Source: JAFGOM01 sp964605795
GTDB taxonomy: Archaea > Halobacteriota > Methanomicrobia > Methanomicrobiales > Methanospirillaceae
NCBI GenBank assembly: GCA_964605795.1
Contig: CAZSDZ010000003.1
Span: 1-64,000 of the forward strand
Reading direction: 5' to 3'
Length of the DNA stretch: 64,000 nt
Every line of letters starts with the position of its first letter. Position 1 is the first letter of the stretch. The notes under the pieces were generated by a model. The model did not search any database. It saw nothing but the letters and a program-made list of their open reading frames with translations, and had not been told where the DNA came from. Below are positions 36,476 to 45,662 of this stretch, one piece after another. Position numbers and translations under genes: made by a program.

Positions 36476-37118
36476 TCTCATTAGTTTTACCCTGTTCTCT
36501 GTTAGTTCACTTCTTATCGTGGTCAATCCCATCGGTGCTATGCTTATTTACCAGGCAATCACCGAGATGATGGACCAATCAACCAAAAGACGGGTTATTG
36601 CGTATGCATGCCGGTTATCATTGGTTGTGTTATTCTTCTTTGCGATTGCCGGAACGGCCCTGTTACAGCTCTTTGGAATAACGATAGATGCGTTTACCAT
36701 TGCCGGGGGAATATTGCTCTTTAGTATTGGTATTGAGATGGTCTATGCAAAGACCTCCCGGACAAAGGTTACTGCAACAGAGAAATATGAGAGCATAGAA
36801 GCCGAGGATGTGTCATCGATGCCACTGGCATTCCCGATGATAGCTGGTCCCGGGAGTATCACCACTGTTATCGTTCTTTCACAGAATGCAGGAATTTCCG
36901 GAGTTTATGACCCGGTACTGCTGCTTATCATTCTGTTCTCGATCCTGCTCACCCTGTTTATTACCTACCTTACGTTGCGGTTTTCAGATCCGATTACCGC
37001 ACGGATCGGCCAGAGGGAGTACCGGGTCATAAACCGGTTGATGGGGATTATGCTCATGGCTATTGCGGTCCAGTTTATCATTAACGGGATCTCTTCTGCG
37101 TTTCCCGGTCTTGCATGA
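36465..37118 (+). CDS. MarC/UPF0056 family membrane protein
   Basis: Six-helix integral membrane protein of 217 residues from the ATG at 36465. Family features are VNPIGAMLIYQAITE near the N-terminus, GGILLFSIGIEMVYA in the third helix, and the PLAFPMIAGPGSITTVIVL segment (about 122-140). Biological function is unresolved for the family. The overlap with the preceding secreted protein suggests coupling. An upstream ATG at 36450 would add five residues. Confidence 0.88.
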   Translation: MAPDLISFTLFSVSSLLIVVNPIGAMLIYQAITEMMDQSTKRRVIAYACRLSLVVLFFFAIAGTALLQLFGITIDAFTIAGGILLFSIGIEMVYAKTSRTKVTATEKYESIEAEDVSSMPLAFPMIAGPGSITTVIVLSQNAGISGVYDPVLLLIILFSILLTLFITYLTLRFSDPITARIGQREYRVINRLMGIMLMAIAVQFIINGISSAFPGLA

Positions 37119-37177
37119 GTAAACCGGGATACACAATGAAGACGGGAAAAAGGAATGGATTATCTATTTCGTAGTAT

Positions 37178-37408
37178 TCAGGCTTCTTCTTCCATGGCTG
37201 CATAACACTGCCTGAAGAGTTCTCTCGTCTCTAACGCATCATCCCGGGTCAGTTTCTGAATGGCAAATCCGACATGAACAAGGACAAAATCACCAACTGC
37301 GACATCGACAAGATCGATCCGCACATCCTGTTGTAATTCACCATAATCAACATGGGCGATGTTTCCCTCTTTTATCTCAAGTATTTCTGCAGGTACCGCG
37401 ATACACAT
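37178..37408 (-). CDS. hypC: Hydrogenase maturation chaperone HypC
   Basis: The 76-residue protein begins MCIAVPAEI, where Cys2 is the essential iron-ligand carrier. It has the HypC beta-barrel pattern ending in GDFVLVHVGFAIQKL. HypC binds the hydrogenase large subunit and HypD to deliver the Fe(CN)2CO unit. The gene is alone, 35 kb from hypD in this window. Confidence 0.95.
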   Translation of the reverse strand: MCIAVPAEILEIKEGNIAHVDYGELQQDVRIDLVDVAVGDFVLVHVGFAIQKLTRDDALETRELFRQCYAAMEEEA

Positions 37409-37602
37409 GATATTCTCCTTATTGAAGTACTTATAGGTATTCTCCCAGGTGTAATAGGTGTTATCATGGTGAAGGTATCCAGCAATCCTTGTCTGTCATG
37501 TATCTCACGGAAATGATGATGCTCATCTCCGGAATGGGGAAAAAATGAGGATTTTTGGCGGTTTCTACCCGTGGGATTTGTTGGCAGAAAGGAAATGTTT
37601 TT

Positions 37603-38103
37603 TTATGCTTCCTCAATATAGGGAGATACGACCATTATCTCATCGTATATCTTCTTTTTTTTCTCAATACCAAGGCTTGTCCGCTTGATTATGGATACCA
37701 GCTCTTTCTTTTTTACCTGGTAATCCTCTTCGGTTATCAGCTGGAGAGAGTAATGTTTCTCAACCTTCTCAAGATCATGGTCCGCGGCATTTTTTTCTGA
37801 CTGGAGGGTATCGAGTTCATCGGCAAGGGAGGTCTTGAGATCAAGATACTCTTTCTTCCAGCTCATTATTTTGGATTTGAGTGACTCGATCCTGGTTGTG
37901 TGATCCGCTTTTAAGGTTTCGTAATCGTTCTGGTCGATATCTCCGTCAGCGTAACTTCGTTCAACATTGGATAAGAGCTGCTGATACTTTTTTAATTCCT
38001 CTCCTATCAAAAGGACATCCCTGACAAATCCTGGTTTTGAGGTGGAGGTAACCTCGTCCATCACGTCAGAGACGTTCTTTTTTACCTTCTCGAATATACT
38101 CAT
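37603..38103 (-). CDS. Coiled-coil protein of unknown function
   Basis: About 166 residues starting MSIFEKVKKNVSDVMDEV, with heptad-rich helical segments from about residue 35 to 150. These include a run resembling short-coiled-coil/SHOCT-like signatures (YADGDIDQNDYETL, ITEEDYQVKKKEL). Charged and without membrane segments. A start three codons upstream (38112) is possible. Role unknown; no operon partner. Confidence 0.7.
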   Translation of the reverse strand: MSIFEKVKKNVSDVMDEVTSTSKPGFVRDVLLIGEELKKYQQLLSNVERSYADGDIDQNDYETLKADHTTRIESLKSKIMSWKKEYLDLKTSLADELDTLQSEKNAADHDLEKVEKHYSLQLITEEDYQVKKKELVSIIKRTSLGIEKKKKIYDEIMVVSPYIEEA

Positions 38104-38225
38104 ACGAAACAATTGCTGGTACTGGTATAAACGATTTTTCTTTTACCTGATTTGAGATATCAGTTCACGAGTTTGTGCATCCAAAAGATATATCACTCTC
38201 ATGTCCGTCATGTTACAGGAGGATT

Positions 38226-38705
38226 ATGCCATTTCGCTGTTATCGCTGCGGTCGGTGCTGTACCGCAATCGGGCCATATATTACGATTCATGCTCGGGAA
38301 AAAGACATGTTTCATTGTACTTCTTCTATGACCGGGGAGCGTTTTTTTGGCCGCCTGACCGGGAGTGGGAAAGAAGTATTTGATGATACATCCATTTTCT
38401 CTGCGTTCCCGGACGCGTGTCCGTTTCTTCGGGCGGGTGATACAGAAAATACCTATATCTGCACAATTTATGACACGATGCCTTCCCATTGTAAAAATTT
38501 TGCATGTTATGTGATACTCATCAAAAATTCCCAGGGTCTGGTTGTCGGGAAGGTCAGAAATAATCGTTTCCTCTCAACCGATGATGCGGATTTGCGGCGT
38601 TTGTACAACACAGATATTCTGTCCATTCAATCAAAGAACGAAGCAATATGGCAGAAAGAGGCAAAAAAAATACTGGTTGGTGCCGGATACAAGGTAATCA
38701 TGTAA
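38226..38705 (+). CDS. YkgJ-type cysteine-cluster protein (second copy)
   Basis: The 159 residues begin MPFRCYRCGRCCTAIGPYIT with the family's CxxCxxCC cluster. Later cysteines occur in ACPFLRAGD, CTIYDTMPSHCKNFACYVIL. The ATG at 38226 is supported by ACAGGAGG immediately upstream. It is a clear paralogue of the protein at 23460-23942, with the same ending (VGAGYKVIM against SAQGYQVSW). Metal binding is known or suspected for the family; the substrate is unknown. Confidence 0.82.
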   Translation: MPFRCYRCGRCCTAIGPYITIHAREKDMFHCTSSMTGERFFGRLTGSGKEVFDDTSIFSAFPDACPFLRAGDTENTYICTIYDTMPSHCKNFACYVILIKNSQGLVVGKVRNNRFLSTDDADLRRLYNTDILSIQSKNEAIWQKEAKKILVGAGYKVIM

Positions 38706-38910
38706 ACGAATCTTTCGGGGGTATCTTGGTATGACCGGTGTTGCTTAAAGAGAATATCCTGATAATGATTCTTTTTTATCCGCAGGGTGGATAATTCAGG
38801 AACGTTTGAGAAATAGAGTACATGGGATAGCGGGGATAAAAAAAGAAGTAACGGTAAAAAAAACCCTGTTTTTGTGATCCTGACCAGGCCGGTGAATGGT
38901 AACCAGACGA

Positions 38911-38994
38911 TCAGATGGCAATGCCCAGGTACTCAAACAGTCCTTCCAAGAGTAAGGCAAGAATGCCGATAATAACATCCATCATCTCTTCCAT
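38911..38994 (-). CDS. Possible 27-residue membrane miniprotein
   Basis: A short minus-strand frame from ATG 38994 to TGA 38911 encodes an acidic start (MEEMMD) followed by a continuous hydrophobic helix (VIIGILALLLEGLFEYLGIAI). GAGGAT lies about 12 bases upstream. The hydrophobic helix interrupted only by Glu, in an otherwise empty 340-bp gap, is unlike random sequence. No homologue is known to me. Confidence 0.35.
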   Translation of the reverse strand: MEEMMDVIIGILALLLEGLFEYLGIAI

Positions 38995-39048
38995 AGTGTG
39001 GTATGGATCCTCAGTCTTAATAAGACCATTGATGAATGAAAAAAAGGT

Positions 39049-40119
39049 ATGACGAATACAAATATTAATACCGTATTATTACAATCTTCCTTGATGCATC
39101 ACAGATTATGGTATGTACTCGTAGTGCTTCTGCTTACCTGCAGTGTATCGTTTGTTTTTGGAGACGATATGAGGTTAAATCCATCCCAGGTAAAGGAATG
39201 GAATGTATTTGCTGACAGGGTCAATGATGTATGTGATCGATGTGAAGGAGATTGTGATTGTATAAACACGTATTTTCATCCCATTGCATTAGAAAAATTC
39301 GATCTCAATGCTCTGCCGACATTTCGTGAGTATGAAGATGCTGCAGAAATGGCACAGGAACTTATAGATAATTACTATGACGAGGTTGCACTGATCCAGG
39401 AGAATTGCGAAAATGTATACTATCGAAATTATCGTGTGCCGTCAGTACCGGCATTTTCAATACCCCATTCCGCATATCTTACATCTCCGAATCCCCAGTC
39501 CATTACGACAAAGGAGATTCCCAACTCAACCAAATCATCTGACTCAAAAACCATCATCACAGGGAAATACCCCACTTCTGATCTGGATAATGAAAAGACG
39601 ATTCTTACCCAGGAACTTCCCTCAACCGACCCGCATTCACGTGCGGGAGTTCTGTCTGAATCACAGGAGGAATGGGTACAAAAAGATCTGAGATCCTATT
39701 TAAAAGAGAGTTATGCACGATACCTGGAAGAAAACCGGGAATTAACTGATGAGATAAATGACCTATACCGAAAGGTATACCACGCCACGTGGGATCCGGC
39801 GACCGCAATGTCAGACAATTCAGAGATACTCTCCTCTGCTGCTGATGGGACCGGTTCTGAAGAGAGGGCACAACTTGCGACCCTTTTGAGTGAATACGAG
39901 GATGCTGTCTGGAGTACCTTATCAGAAGATGCTGCGTTCTGGGCAGAGACTCACTATGGTCGTGATTCAGCAGAATACGTCCTTATAATATCTGCATTTG
40001 TTCTGCCCACTCCGGAATTGATAGAGTATGCTGCCAGTACCTCTGTATCCCCCACCGAAGGGGCCATATTAGCCGGAACAAAGGTAGGAGATATCATGGA
40101 AAAGTATGGGTTTCCATAA
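39049..40119 (+). CDS. Secreted or membrane-anchored protein of unknown function
   Basis: The 356 residues carry a hydrophobic signal/anchor (LWYVLVVLLLTCSVSFVFG, about 20-38). A cysteine-containing segment follows (VCDRCEGDCDC, about 62-72), then a Ser/Thr-rich low-complexity linker (about 140-215) and a helical C-terminal domain ending VGDIMEKYGFP. The four close cysteines could bind a metal or form disulfides outside the cell. An alternative start is ATG 39094, closer to the signal segment. Family not recognised. Confidence 0.65.
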   Translation: MTNTNINTVLLQSSLMHHRLWYVLVVLLLTCSVSFVFGDDMRLNPSQVKEWNVFADRVNDVCDRCEGDCDCINTYFHPIALEKFDLNALPTFREYEDAAEMAQELIDNYYDEVALIQENCENVYYRNYRVPSVPAFSIPHSAYLTSPNPQSITTKEIPNSTKSSDSKTIITGKYPTSDLDNEKTILTQELPSTDPHSRAGVLSESQEEWVQKDLRSYLKESYARYLEENRELTDEINDLYRKVYHATWDPATAMSDNSEILSSAADGTGSEERAQLATLLSEYEDAVWSTLSEDAAFWAETHYGRDSAEYVLIISAFVLPTPELIEYAASTSVSPTEGAILAGTKVGDIMEKYGFP

Positions 40120-40357
40120 AGGTGCACCTAACTGACTGCGGAATCCATCGTCCGGTAAATCAGTGGAATGGATTCATAAAATAAAAAATTTTCGTATCTG
40201 TCAGAGTATGCAAACCGGAGACACTTTGATCTCAGGATAATGGATTAGATTTTTTATTTGATTGTTCCATACAATTCTACGGGGTAATCATTCTCATTTC
40301 CTTTAAGGCAGAACAGTTCTGAGGTCATTTTTAGTTGCATCAAAGATCGGGGCGGTC

Positions 40358-40492
40358 ATGTTTTCAGAACGCATAAGGGATATAATTTTAGTCGGAACGC
40401 TTATCCCTCTGCTCTCTACATACCCAAAATCCCGAAAGATATCTACGATAACAGGTAGGTATATTTCTTTAGAGGTGAACCGTCATACATGA
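40358..40492 (+). CDS. Possible 44-residue protein coupled to the TPR protein
   Basis: Frame from ATG 40358 to TGA 40490-40492, overlapping the next gene's ATG (ATGA). A GGGGCGGT stretch sits just upstream and the peptide begins MFSERIRDIILVGTLIPLL. The stop-start overlap is the usual sign of translational coupling. The sequence itself resembles nothing known to me and could be chance. Confidence 0.25.
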   Translation: MFSERIRDIILVGTLIPLLSTYPKSRKISTITGRYISLEVNRHT

Positions 40493-40854
40493 CAGTTCGG
40501 GATGGGATGGAATGCTACCGGGCTGGAGAATATGCAGCAGCGGCAAGGGAGTTTTTCCAGGTGTTAGATGAAGACAACACAAATCACAAAGTCTGGAACG
40601 CTCTCGGGATATGTCTCTATAAACTTGGGCAATACCAGAATGCTGCGACATGTTTTGAGAAAGCCCTCCTGCTGGATCCCACAAACAAGACCTATACGAA
40701 AAACCGGATCATGAACGCAGGCAAGATCCCAGTACTAAATCCAATCCTTTCGGCATTATCCCGTCCCTGGTGGCAGTATGTAATTGCGGCATTTTTCCTG
40801 CTATTTATCGTGCTTATTATCATATCGGTATTGAGTGGGATTAGGTCAGGATAA
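40489..40854 (+). CDS. Small TPR protein with C-terminal membrane anchor
   Basis: The 121 residues hold two TPR units (about 5-70: ECYRAGEYAAAAREFFQVLDED, LGICLYKLGQYQNAATCFEKAL). A single C-terminal transmembrane helix follows (YVIAAFFLLFIVLIIISVL, about 97-115). It is tail-anchored with the TPRs facing the cytoplasm by inference. It probably recruits a partner to the membrane; the partner is unknown. Confidence 0.75.
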   Translation: MTVRDGMECYRAGEYAAAAREFFQVLDEDNTNHKVWNALGICLYKLGQYQNAATCFEKALLLDPTNKTYTKNRIMNAGKIPVLNPILSALSRPWWQYVIAAFFLLFIVLIIISVLSGIRSG

Positions 40855-41160
40855 TCTCTAATAATCGGAGATGCCCGGTTTTTCTATCCGTATGCCGATT
40901 GGCTGGAAGCGTTCTCTTTTATTCAGGCATCACTGAGTTTTAGGATAACGAGACAGGCAGTTCTGCCGAGAGATTTTTTGGGCAAGTCTCCTCCATTACT
41001 CCCGAATTTGGTTATTTTTCAAACACGAAATCCCCGAATGTTTTCAATCTCAATTCTGGTAGATGAATTCAGTTCAACTCTTTATAGGATATACACAAAA
41101 TATCCTGAATATACAATTTATAAAGAGATCTCAAAAAAGAATTGACAAACAAAAAAATAC
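40855..41160. other. Intergenic region before tRNA-Ser
   Basis: About 305 bp, AT-rich, between convergent genes. No gene or repeat recognised. Confidence 0.5.
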
Positions 41161-41244
41161 GCCGAGAAAGAGATTTGAACTCTTGAGGTGCAGAGCACCA
41201 GTGGCTTTCAAGGCCACCGCCTTCCCAGACTAGACTACCTCGGC
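41161..41244 (-). tRNA. tRNA-Ser (anticodon TGA)
   Basis: On the minus strand, GCCGAGG and the matching CTTTCTCGGC end form the acceptor stem. The anticodon arm GTGGC/GCCAC encloses CTTGAAA, giving anticodon TGA for UCA codons. The long variable arm (84 bases in total) is typical of serine tRNA. A TTTTTTATG box lies about 30 bases upstream. Confidence 0.95.
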
Positions 41245-41301
41245 ACCTTATCTAAATTACCTGCCATTCATAAAAAAGTATCTTTGAAAGGATGAATGGA
41301 C

Positions 41302-42465
41302 TCACCGTTTCCTGCAGAGGATCAGACAGGCCGAGATACCTAATGCAGCAACCAGGATGAAGAGACTGGATGGTGTCTGGGGTGTTGCACTTGTCGATCC
41401 AAACTTCTCTTCTGCAATCCATGAAGAACTTATCTCGGCAACACCTGTCCCATATAAGGTGAGATCTTCAATCGCGGTGAAACTATAGGGATACACCTTT
41501 ACATAAATCCGGTCATCAGGGTTGACGGTAAGCAGTATCTCTTCCCTGCCATCCCGTCCCCGGTCATTAACCTTCCAAGGTTCAGTCCTGTCATCAGTAA
41601 GATACTCTATTACCCAGTCCACATCTGGAGATGTATAGACTCCGATATCAGTGGCATTGGCAATTATCAGGAAGTAACCGGGAGCATCACGGGATACGAC
41701 GGCAGAGACCTCCTTTGTATTCTCTGAATCAATAAATGTGCCGGTAGTATCCCGTGTCAGGAGGGGAAGCGGGGTTGAGGTACTGACCGGTTTTACCGTC
41801 TCTGTAGTCTGTACCGTCCGCTCCTTCACAAGGATAGAATATGTCCCGATCAATCCCTTGTAGTCTGAGAACTGGACAGAATACTCTCCTGCCGCATAAA
41901 TGGGGACATCATAGGAGAAATCTCCGTGACGGTCAACAGGGATAAATTCCGGACCAAAGAGATGGGCATTATCAAGGAAAAGGTCGAGCTGAATCGCGTT
42001 CTCCTTGAAATTTCTGATATATCCATCAACATCCAGTTTGTCATCAAATTGCTGAATTTCAGGTGAAGAAAGGATCAATTCATCAGATCTGTCGACAATA
42101 TCAACAATCCGTATTGAGCGCGAACCTGCCGAGTAGGTATGGACGTTCTGTCCTTTTGCTTCTATTTTATACTGGCCTTTCAAAAGCCCTGTTGTCTCAA
42201 ACGAGGTGTTAAACGTTTTATCTCCCCGGTCGTCAAAAACAATTGATTCAGAACCGTACTCTATGGGAACATTACTCCCTGCAGAAAAAGTGATGGTAAC
42301 TGTATCAGGGGGGATATTGGTACTACCGGTTACATTGATCTTCTCACCTGCCTGCACCTGGCGTGGGACATCCAGGTTCAGATAGTATGCAGATACGTCC
42401 CCAATCCCGATGAGACAGAAGATCAGCAATACAAGTAGGAAATACGATTGTCGTTTTATTATCAT
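41302..42465 (-). CDS. Secreted, C-terminally anchored surface protein (beta-sandwich type)
   Basis: From the ATG at 42465 the product has 387 residues. It has a signal peptide (YFLLVLLIFCLIGIGDVSA), then Ig-like or CARDB-like beta domains (about 30-250: VPRQVQAGEKINVTGSTN...), a Thr/Pro-rich linker and a second beta domain. A C-terminal hydrophobic segment (SSLFILVAALGISACLIL) followed by CRKR completes it. The layout is that of archaeal envelope proteins held by a C-terminal helix. GGAG precedes the chosen start. The longer frame from 42579 would overlap the divergent RaSEA gene and is rejected. Confidence 0.75.
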   Translation of the reverse strand: MIIKRQSYFLLVLLIFCLIGIGDVSAYYLNLDVPRQVQAGEKINVTGSTNIPPDTVTITFSAGSNVPIEYGSESIVFDDRGDKTFNTSFETTGLLKGQYKIEAKGQNVHTYSAGSRSIRIVDIVDRSDELILSSPEIQQFDDKLDVDGYIRNFKENAIQLDLFLDNAHLFGPEFIPVDRHGDFSYDVPIYAAGEYSVQFSDYKGLIGTYSILVKERTVQTTETVKPVSTSTPLPLLTRDTTGTFIDSENTKEVSAVVSRDAPGYFLIIANATDIGVYTSPDVDWVIEYLTDDRTEPWKVNDRGRDGREEILLTVNPDDRIYVKVYPYSFTAIEDLTLYGTGVAEISSSWIAEEKFGSTSATPQTPSSLFILVAALGISACLILCRKR

Positions 42466-42570
42466 GCTCTTTTTATCTCCTCGCAAACACAGTGTACATA
42501 TTAACGGGATCATACAAGAGTTTTTTCGGGTTACTCTCTGGTATCCTTTTAAGAGATTGAAACGATACAT

Positions 42571-43569
42571 ATGAGACACCAGATGGATACAACAGGTGAA
42601 ATCCGTCCCCTTGCGTTCTGGCAGGGGATGGACCGGGTTATGGATGAGATACTCCCGTCCACGACAGTTATTCTTACATCAGGGGGCTGTTCATGGAACC
42701 GGTGCCTGATGTGCCAGTATCGCCATGAACGATACACCGGAGCAGATAAAGAGAACATATCGGATCTCATGCTCCAGCAACTCTCTTTCTTACAGAAAAA
42801 CCTTGATTATCAAGAGACACCCCTGATAAAGCTCTACACATCAGGGAGTTTTTTTGATCCCGCCGAGGTTCCGCAGGATGTTTGCGATGCGGTTGCTTCC
42901 CAGTTCCATGGGAAATGCATGGTTATTGAGAGCCGCATCGACTATACTGACATAGATCGCATAATCCGTTTTGTTGAGATTCTTGATGACGGTACCCATA
43001 GGATTCCCCTGTTTCTTGCTCTTGGTCTTGAGACATCATCAGATATGATCCGGGAGAAATGCATCGACAAGGGTGTGACATTTGATGCATACCAGAAAAC
43101 AGCAGATCTCCTTCATGATCATGGTCTTGGCGTCAAGTCCTATCTCCTGCATAAACCGCCGTATCTGACTGAAAAAGAAGCATTCGATGATATGATTCAG
43201 AGTATCACCGACATAGCACCCTTCAGTGAGATGATATCAATGAATCCCTGTTCTGTCCAGCGAAATACGCACGTGGAAAAACTCTGGAAAGCAGGGTACT
43301 ACCGGCCCCCGTATCTCTGGAGTATAATCGAGATACTGTATGCAGCAAAACCGCACCTGCTCTGTGATCCTCTCGCAGGAGGACGTGCACGTGGTCCGCA
43401 TAACTGTGGAACCTGTGACCAGGTTCTTCTTGACGGGATACGCGATTATGCCCTTACTGCCGATCGCGAACTTTTATGCTCACTCCGACGGTTCCAATGC
43501 ACCTGTCACAAAGAATGGGAATATGTGATAGAAAATGAAAAACCGTATAACATGCCTCTGACATCCTGA
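42571..43569 (+). CDS. Archaeosine biosynthesis radical SAM enzyme RaSEA
   Basis: Radical-SAM lyase that, with ArcS, converts lysine-modified preQ0 at tRNA position 15 to archaeosine. The 332 residues carry the cluster motif CSWNRCLMC (CX4CX2C, about 37-45), preceded by TVILTSGG. Further conserved blocks are KLYTSGSFFDPAEVP and VIESRIDYTD. A C-terminal cysteine cluster (HNCGTCDQ ... CTCHKEWEY) is also typical. ArcS itself is not in the window. Confidence 0.9.
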   Translation: MRHQMDTTGEIRPLAFWQGMDRVMDEILPSTTVILTSGGCSWNRCLMCQYRHERYTGADKENISDLMLQQLSFLQKNLDYQETPLIKLYTSGSFFDPAEVPQDVCDAVASQFHGKCMVIESRIDYTDIDRIIRFVEILDDGTHRIPLFLALGLETSSDMIREKCIDKGVTFDAYQKTADLLHDHGLGVKSYLLHKPPYLTEKEAFDDMIQSITDIAPFSEMISMNPCSVQRNTHVEKLWKAGYYRPPYLWSIIEILYAAKPHLLCDPLAGGRARGPHNCGTCDQVLLDGIRDYALTADRELLCSLRRFQCTCHKEWEYVIENEKPYNMPLTS

Positions 43570-43575
43570 GAATAC

Positions 43576-44805
43576 TTACCCGTTCATAGCCTGTAACTGT
43601 GTAAGAAGCATAGGAATAAACGTTCCGGCATCACTCACAACCCCTTTTGCCTGCATCGTCCCCCTGTCCATCAGTTTAGTCACCGTTGAAGGATTAATAT
43701 CAACACAGATAGTCTTTACAAAGGAAGGAAGACAGTTACCGACCGCTACCGAGTGGAGCATGGTTGCAACCATGATGACCATCGAACACTCAGGAACGTA
43801 CCGTCGCATGGCATCCTGCGCTTCCATGACATCGGTTATTACATCAGGCAGTGGTCCGTCATCCCTGATGGATCCAGCAAGCACAAAGGGAATGTTTCTC
43901 GTGATCACCTCATACATTATCCCTGATCTGATGACGTTATTCTCAACTGCAGCACGGATGGAGCCTGCCCGCATCACCTCGCTTATCGCATAAATATGAT
44001 TCTTATGTCCTGCAGCAACTGGTTTGCCGGTTTTTAAGTCCATACCCAGTGATGTTCCAAAGAGACTGTACTCAATATCATGAGTAGCAAGTGCATTGCC
44101 TGCAAACAGGATATCGATGTGTCCCTCTTTAATCATACGGGCCAGAGCGGGAGCTGCTCCGGTATGAACAATCGCCGGTCCCCCAACGAGGGCCACCTTT
44201 CCGCCTTTGGCATGAATATCACGAATTTCTGAGGCTATTTGTGCAATGATAGTCTCTGTCGGGCGTTCTGATGATACGACTCCATGCATAAATTCAAAGG
44301 AATCATTGGGATCCCTGGATCGTTCCGGTGGATGAACCAGCAATCCCTGTTCTCCAATAACAACCAGGTCTCCTTTCTTGAGTTTCTGCATGGGGGTGCA
44401 ACAGGCACGTGATTGTTGTGGATCAACCATCACGAGACAGTCCATTTCAATTTTCTCAACCGGAATCCATTCTCCCTTGTATTTTAATTCTGTTGGATAA
44501 TTAGTTGAGGAATAAAATCCCTTTGGAACGACACAATCTGCCTCTGCAGGGATGAGCCTTGCATCATCAACGGTAACGAGTCGTGCACCAAGGCGGTGCA
44601 GCCTGCTGACTATCTCATCCGCGATATCAGAAGAGTCAGCGGTGATACGAAATTTAGCATAACTGGGATCCGTCTTCTGTCTTCCTACCTCAAACGTAAG
44701 AATCTCAAAAGCGCCACCCATATCAAGAATGGCATCAAGAACCCGCGTCATTATACCCGAATCAATGATATGTCCTGTCAGTTCGAGTTCTCTCATAGTG
44801 TCCAT
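43576..44805 (-). CDS. LOR/SDH-domain protein, nickel-pincer ornithine cyclodeaminase type (TIGR00300)
   Basis: The 409 residues contain the N-terminal LOR/SDH domain (LTGHIIDSGIMTRVLDAILDMGGAFEI, about 10-36) and the archaeal core VMVDPQQSRACCTP and KGGKVALVGGPAIVHTGAAPAL. The C-terminal part is Rossmann-like. In methanogens this family has been linked to ornithine cyclodeamination to proline using a nickel-pincer nucleotide cofactor; that comes from memory of the family. Start: the ATG at 44805, or 44796 in frame. Confidence 0.8.
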   Translation of the reverse strand: MDTMRELELTGHIIDSGIMTRVLDAILDMGGAFEILTFEVGRQKTDPSYAKFRITADSSDIADEIVSRLHRLGARLVTVDDARLIPAEADCVVPKGFYSSTNYPTELKYKGEWIPVEKIEMDCLVMVDPQQSRACCTPMQKLKKGDLVVIGEQGLLVHPPERSRDPNDSFEFMHGVVSSERPTETIIAQIASEIRDIHAKGGKVALVGGPAIVHTGAAPALARMIKEGHIDILFAGNALATHDIEYSLFGTSLGMDLKTGKPVAAGHKNHIYAISEVMRAGSIRAAVENNVIRSGIMYEVITRNIPFVLAGSIRDDGPLPDVITDVMEAQDAMRRYVPECSMVIMVATMLHSVAVGNCLPSFVKTICVDINPSTVTKLMDRGTMQAKGVVSDAGTFIPMLLTQLQAMNG

Positions 44806-44996
44806 ATATCTGTATCTTTTTGTATGAAAATAAGCGTTTCATTGGATTTTTTACGAGAATCCGAGGTACTGCAGTATACTATCTGATTGCCAAAGGCCGG
44901 AGATATTCGTATTTTATGAGAAATGCATGTCTGGTACCACTCGTATCCATCTTTTCGTATCTTTAATCCTGGTTTGTGACAAAACACCAATAAATG

Positions 44997-45662
44997 TCAG
45001 GGATACGTTCTCTTCCCGTTTGCATGCGTATTTACTGACAGGGGAGATGTATTTGGATTGGGGTTTTCTGACGAGATATAAAGGGAAGCCAAATTCAGCA
45101 TCTCAATGGTATTGACATGAAAGAGAAGTCTCTTCTCGTCGAGAACCAGTTTTAATTCCTGTTGTTCATCTTTGATTGAATCTCCCCTCAGGATATTTAT
45201 CCCGGCAGGGCATGACATCACCCCATCAATCTCCTCTGAATACGGAACCGGAGCTGCTATGCTGAGTTCTTTATACCGTGATACCGGAACCCAAACGGAA
45301 CAGGCACAAAGGCCTGAATCTCTGTATTCTTTCTCGATCCTCGAGATAATATCGCAGGAAAGACAAGGGAGATCGACAGCAGCCACAAAGAATGATTCAG
45401 TCTCTTCAATGGTGACGATGGTCTCTACGAGGTCAGAAAGATACCCGACTCCCTTTGATCGATATACCTCAATTGCATGAGCCCTGCAGTAATTGCTGGT
45501 GTATGGTGTGTCTGGTGTCGTGACAACGAGCGGTGTGTGACCTGCTGTAATAAAAGCAGTGACGATCCGCTTTACCATGGGAATGCCACCCAATTGCACA
45601 AGAGCCTTCTCTCCTTTCCCAAGACGCGTACCCCTGCCTCCTGCCATAATTACTGCAAGCAT
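44997..45662 (-). CDS. cobY: Adenosylcobinamide-phosphate guanylyltransferase
   Basis: Transfers GMP to adenosylcobinamide phosphate in late cobamide synthesis; the archaeal replacement of CobU. The 221-residue protein has the nucleotidyltransferase opening MLAVIMAGGRGTRLGKGEKAL, the acidic metal site AAVDLPCLS (about 93-101) and PAGINIL. It starts within the end of cobD (13 bp overlap), so the two form an operon. Confidence 0.9.
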   Translation of the reverse strand: MLAVIMAGGRGTRLGKGEKALVQLGGIPMVKRIVTAFITAGHTPLVVTTPDTPYTSNYCRAHAIEVYRSKGVGYLSDLVETIVTIEETESFFVAAVDLPCLSCDIISRIEKEYRDSGLCACSVWVPVSRYKELSIAAPVPYSEEIDGVMSCPAGINILRGDSIKDEQQELKLVLDEKRLLFHVNTIEMLNLASLYISSENPNPNTSPLSVNTHANGKRTYP

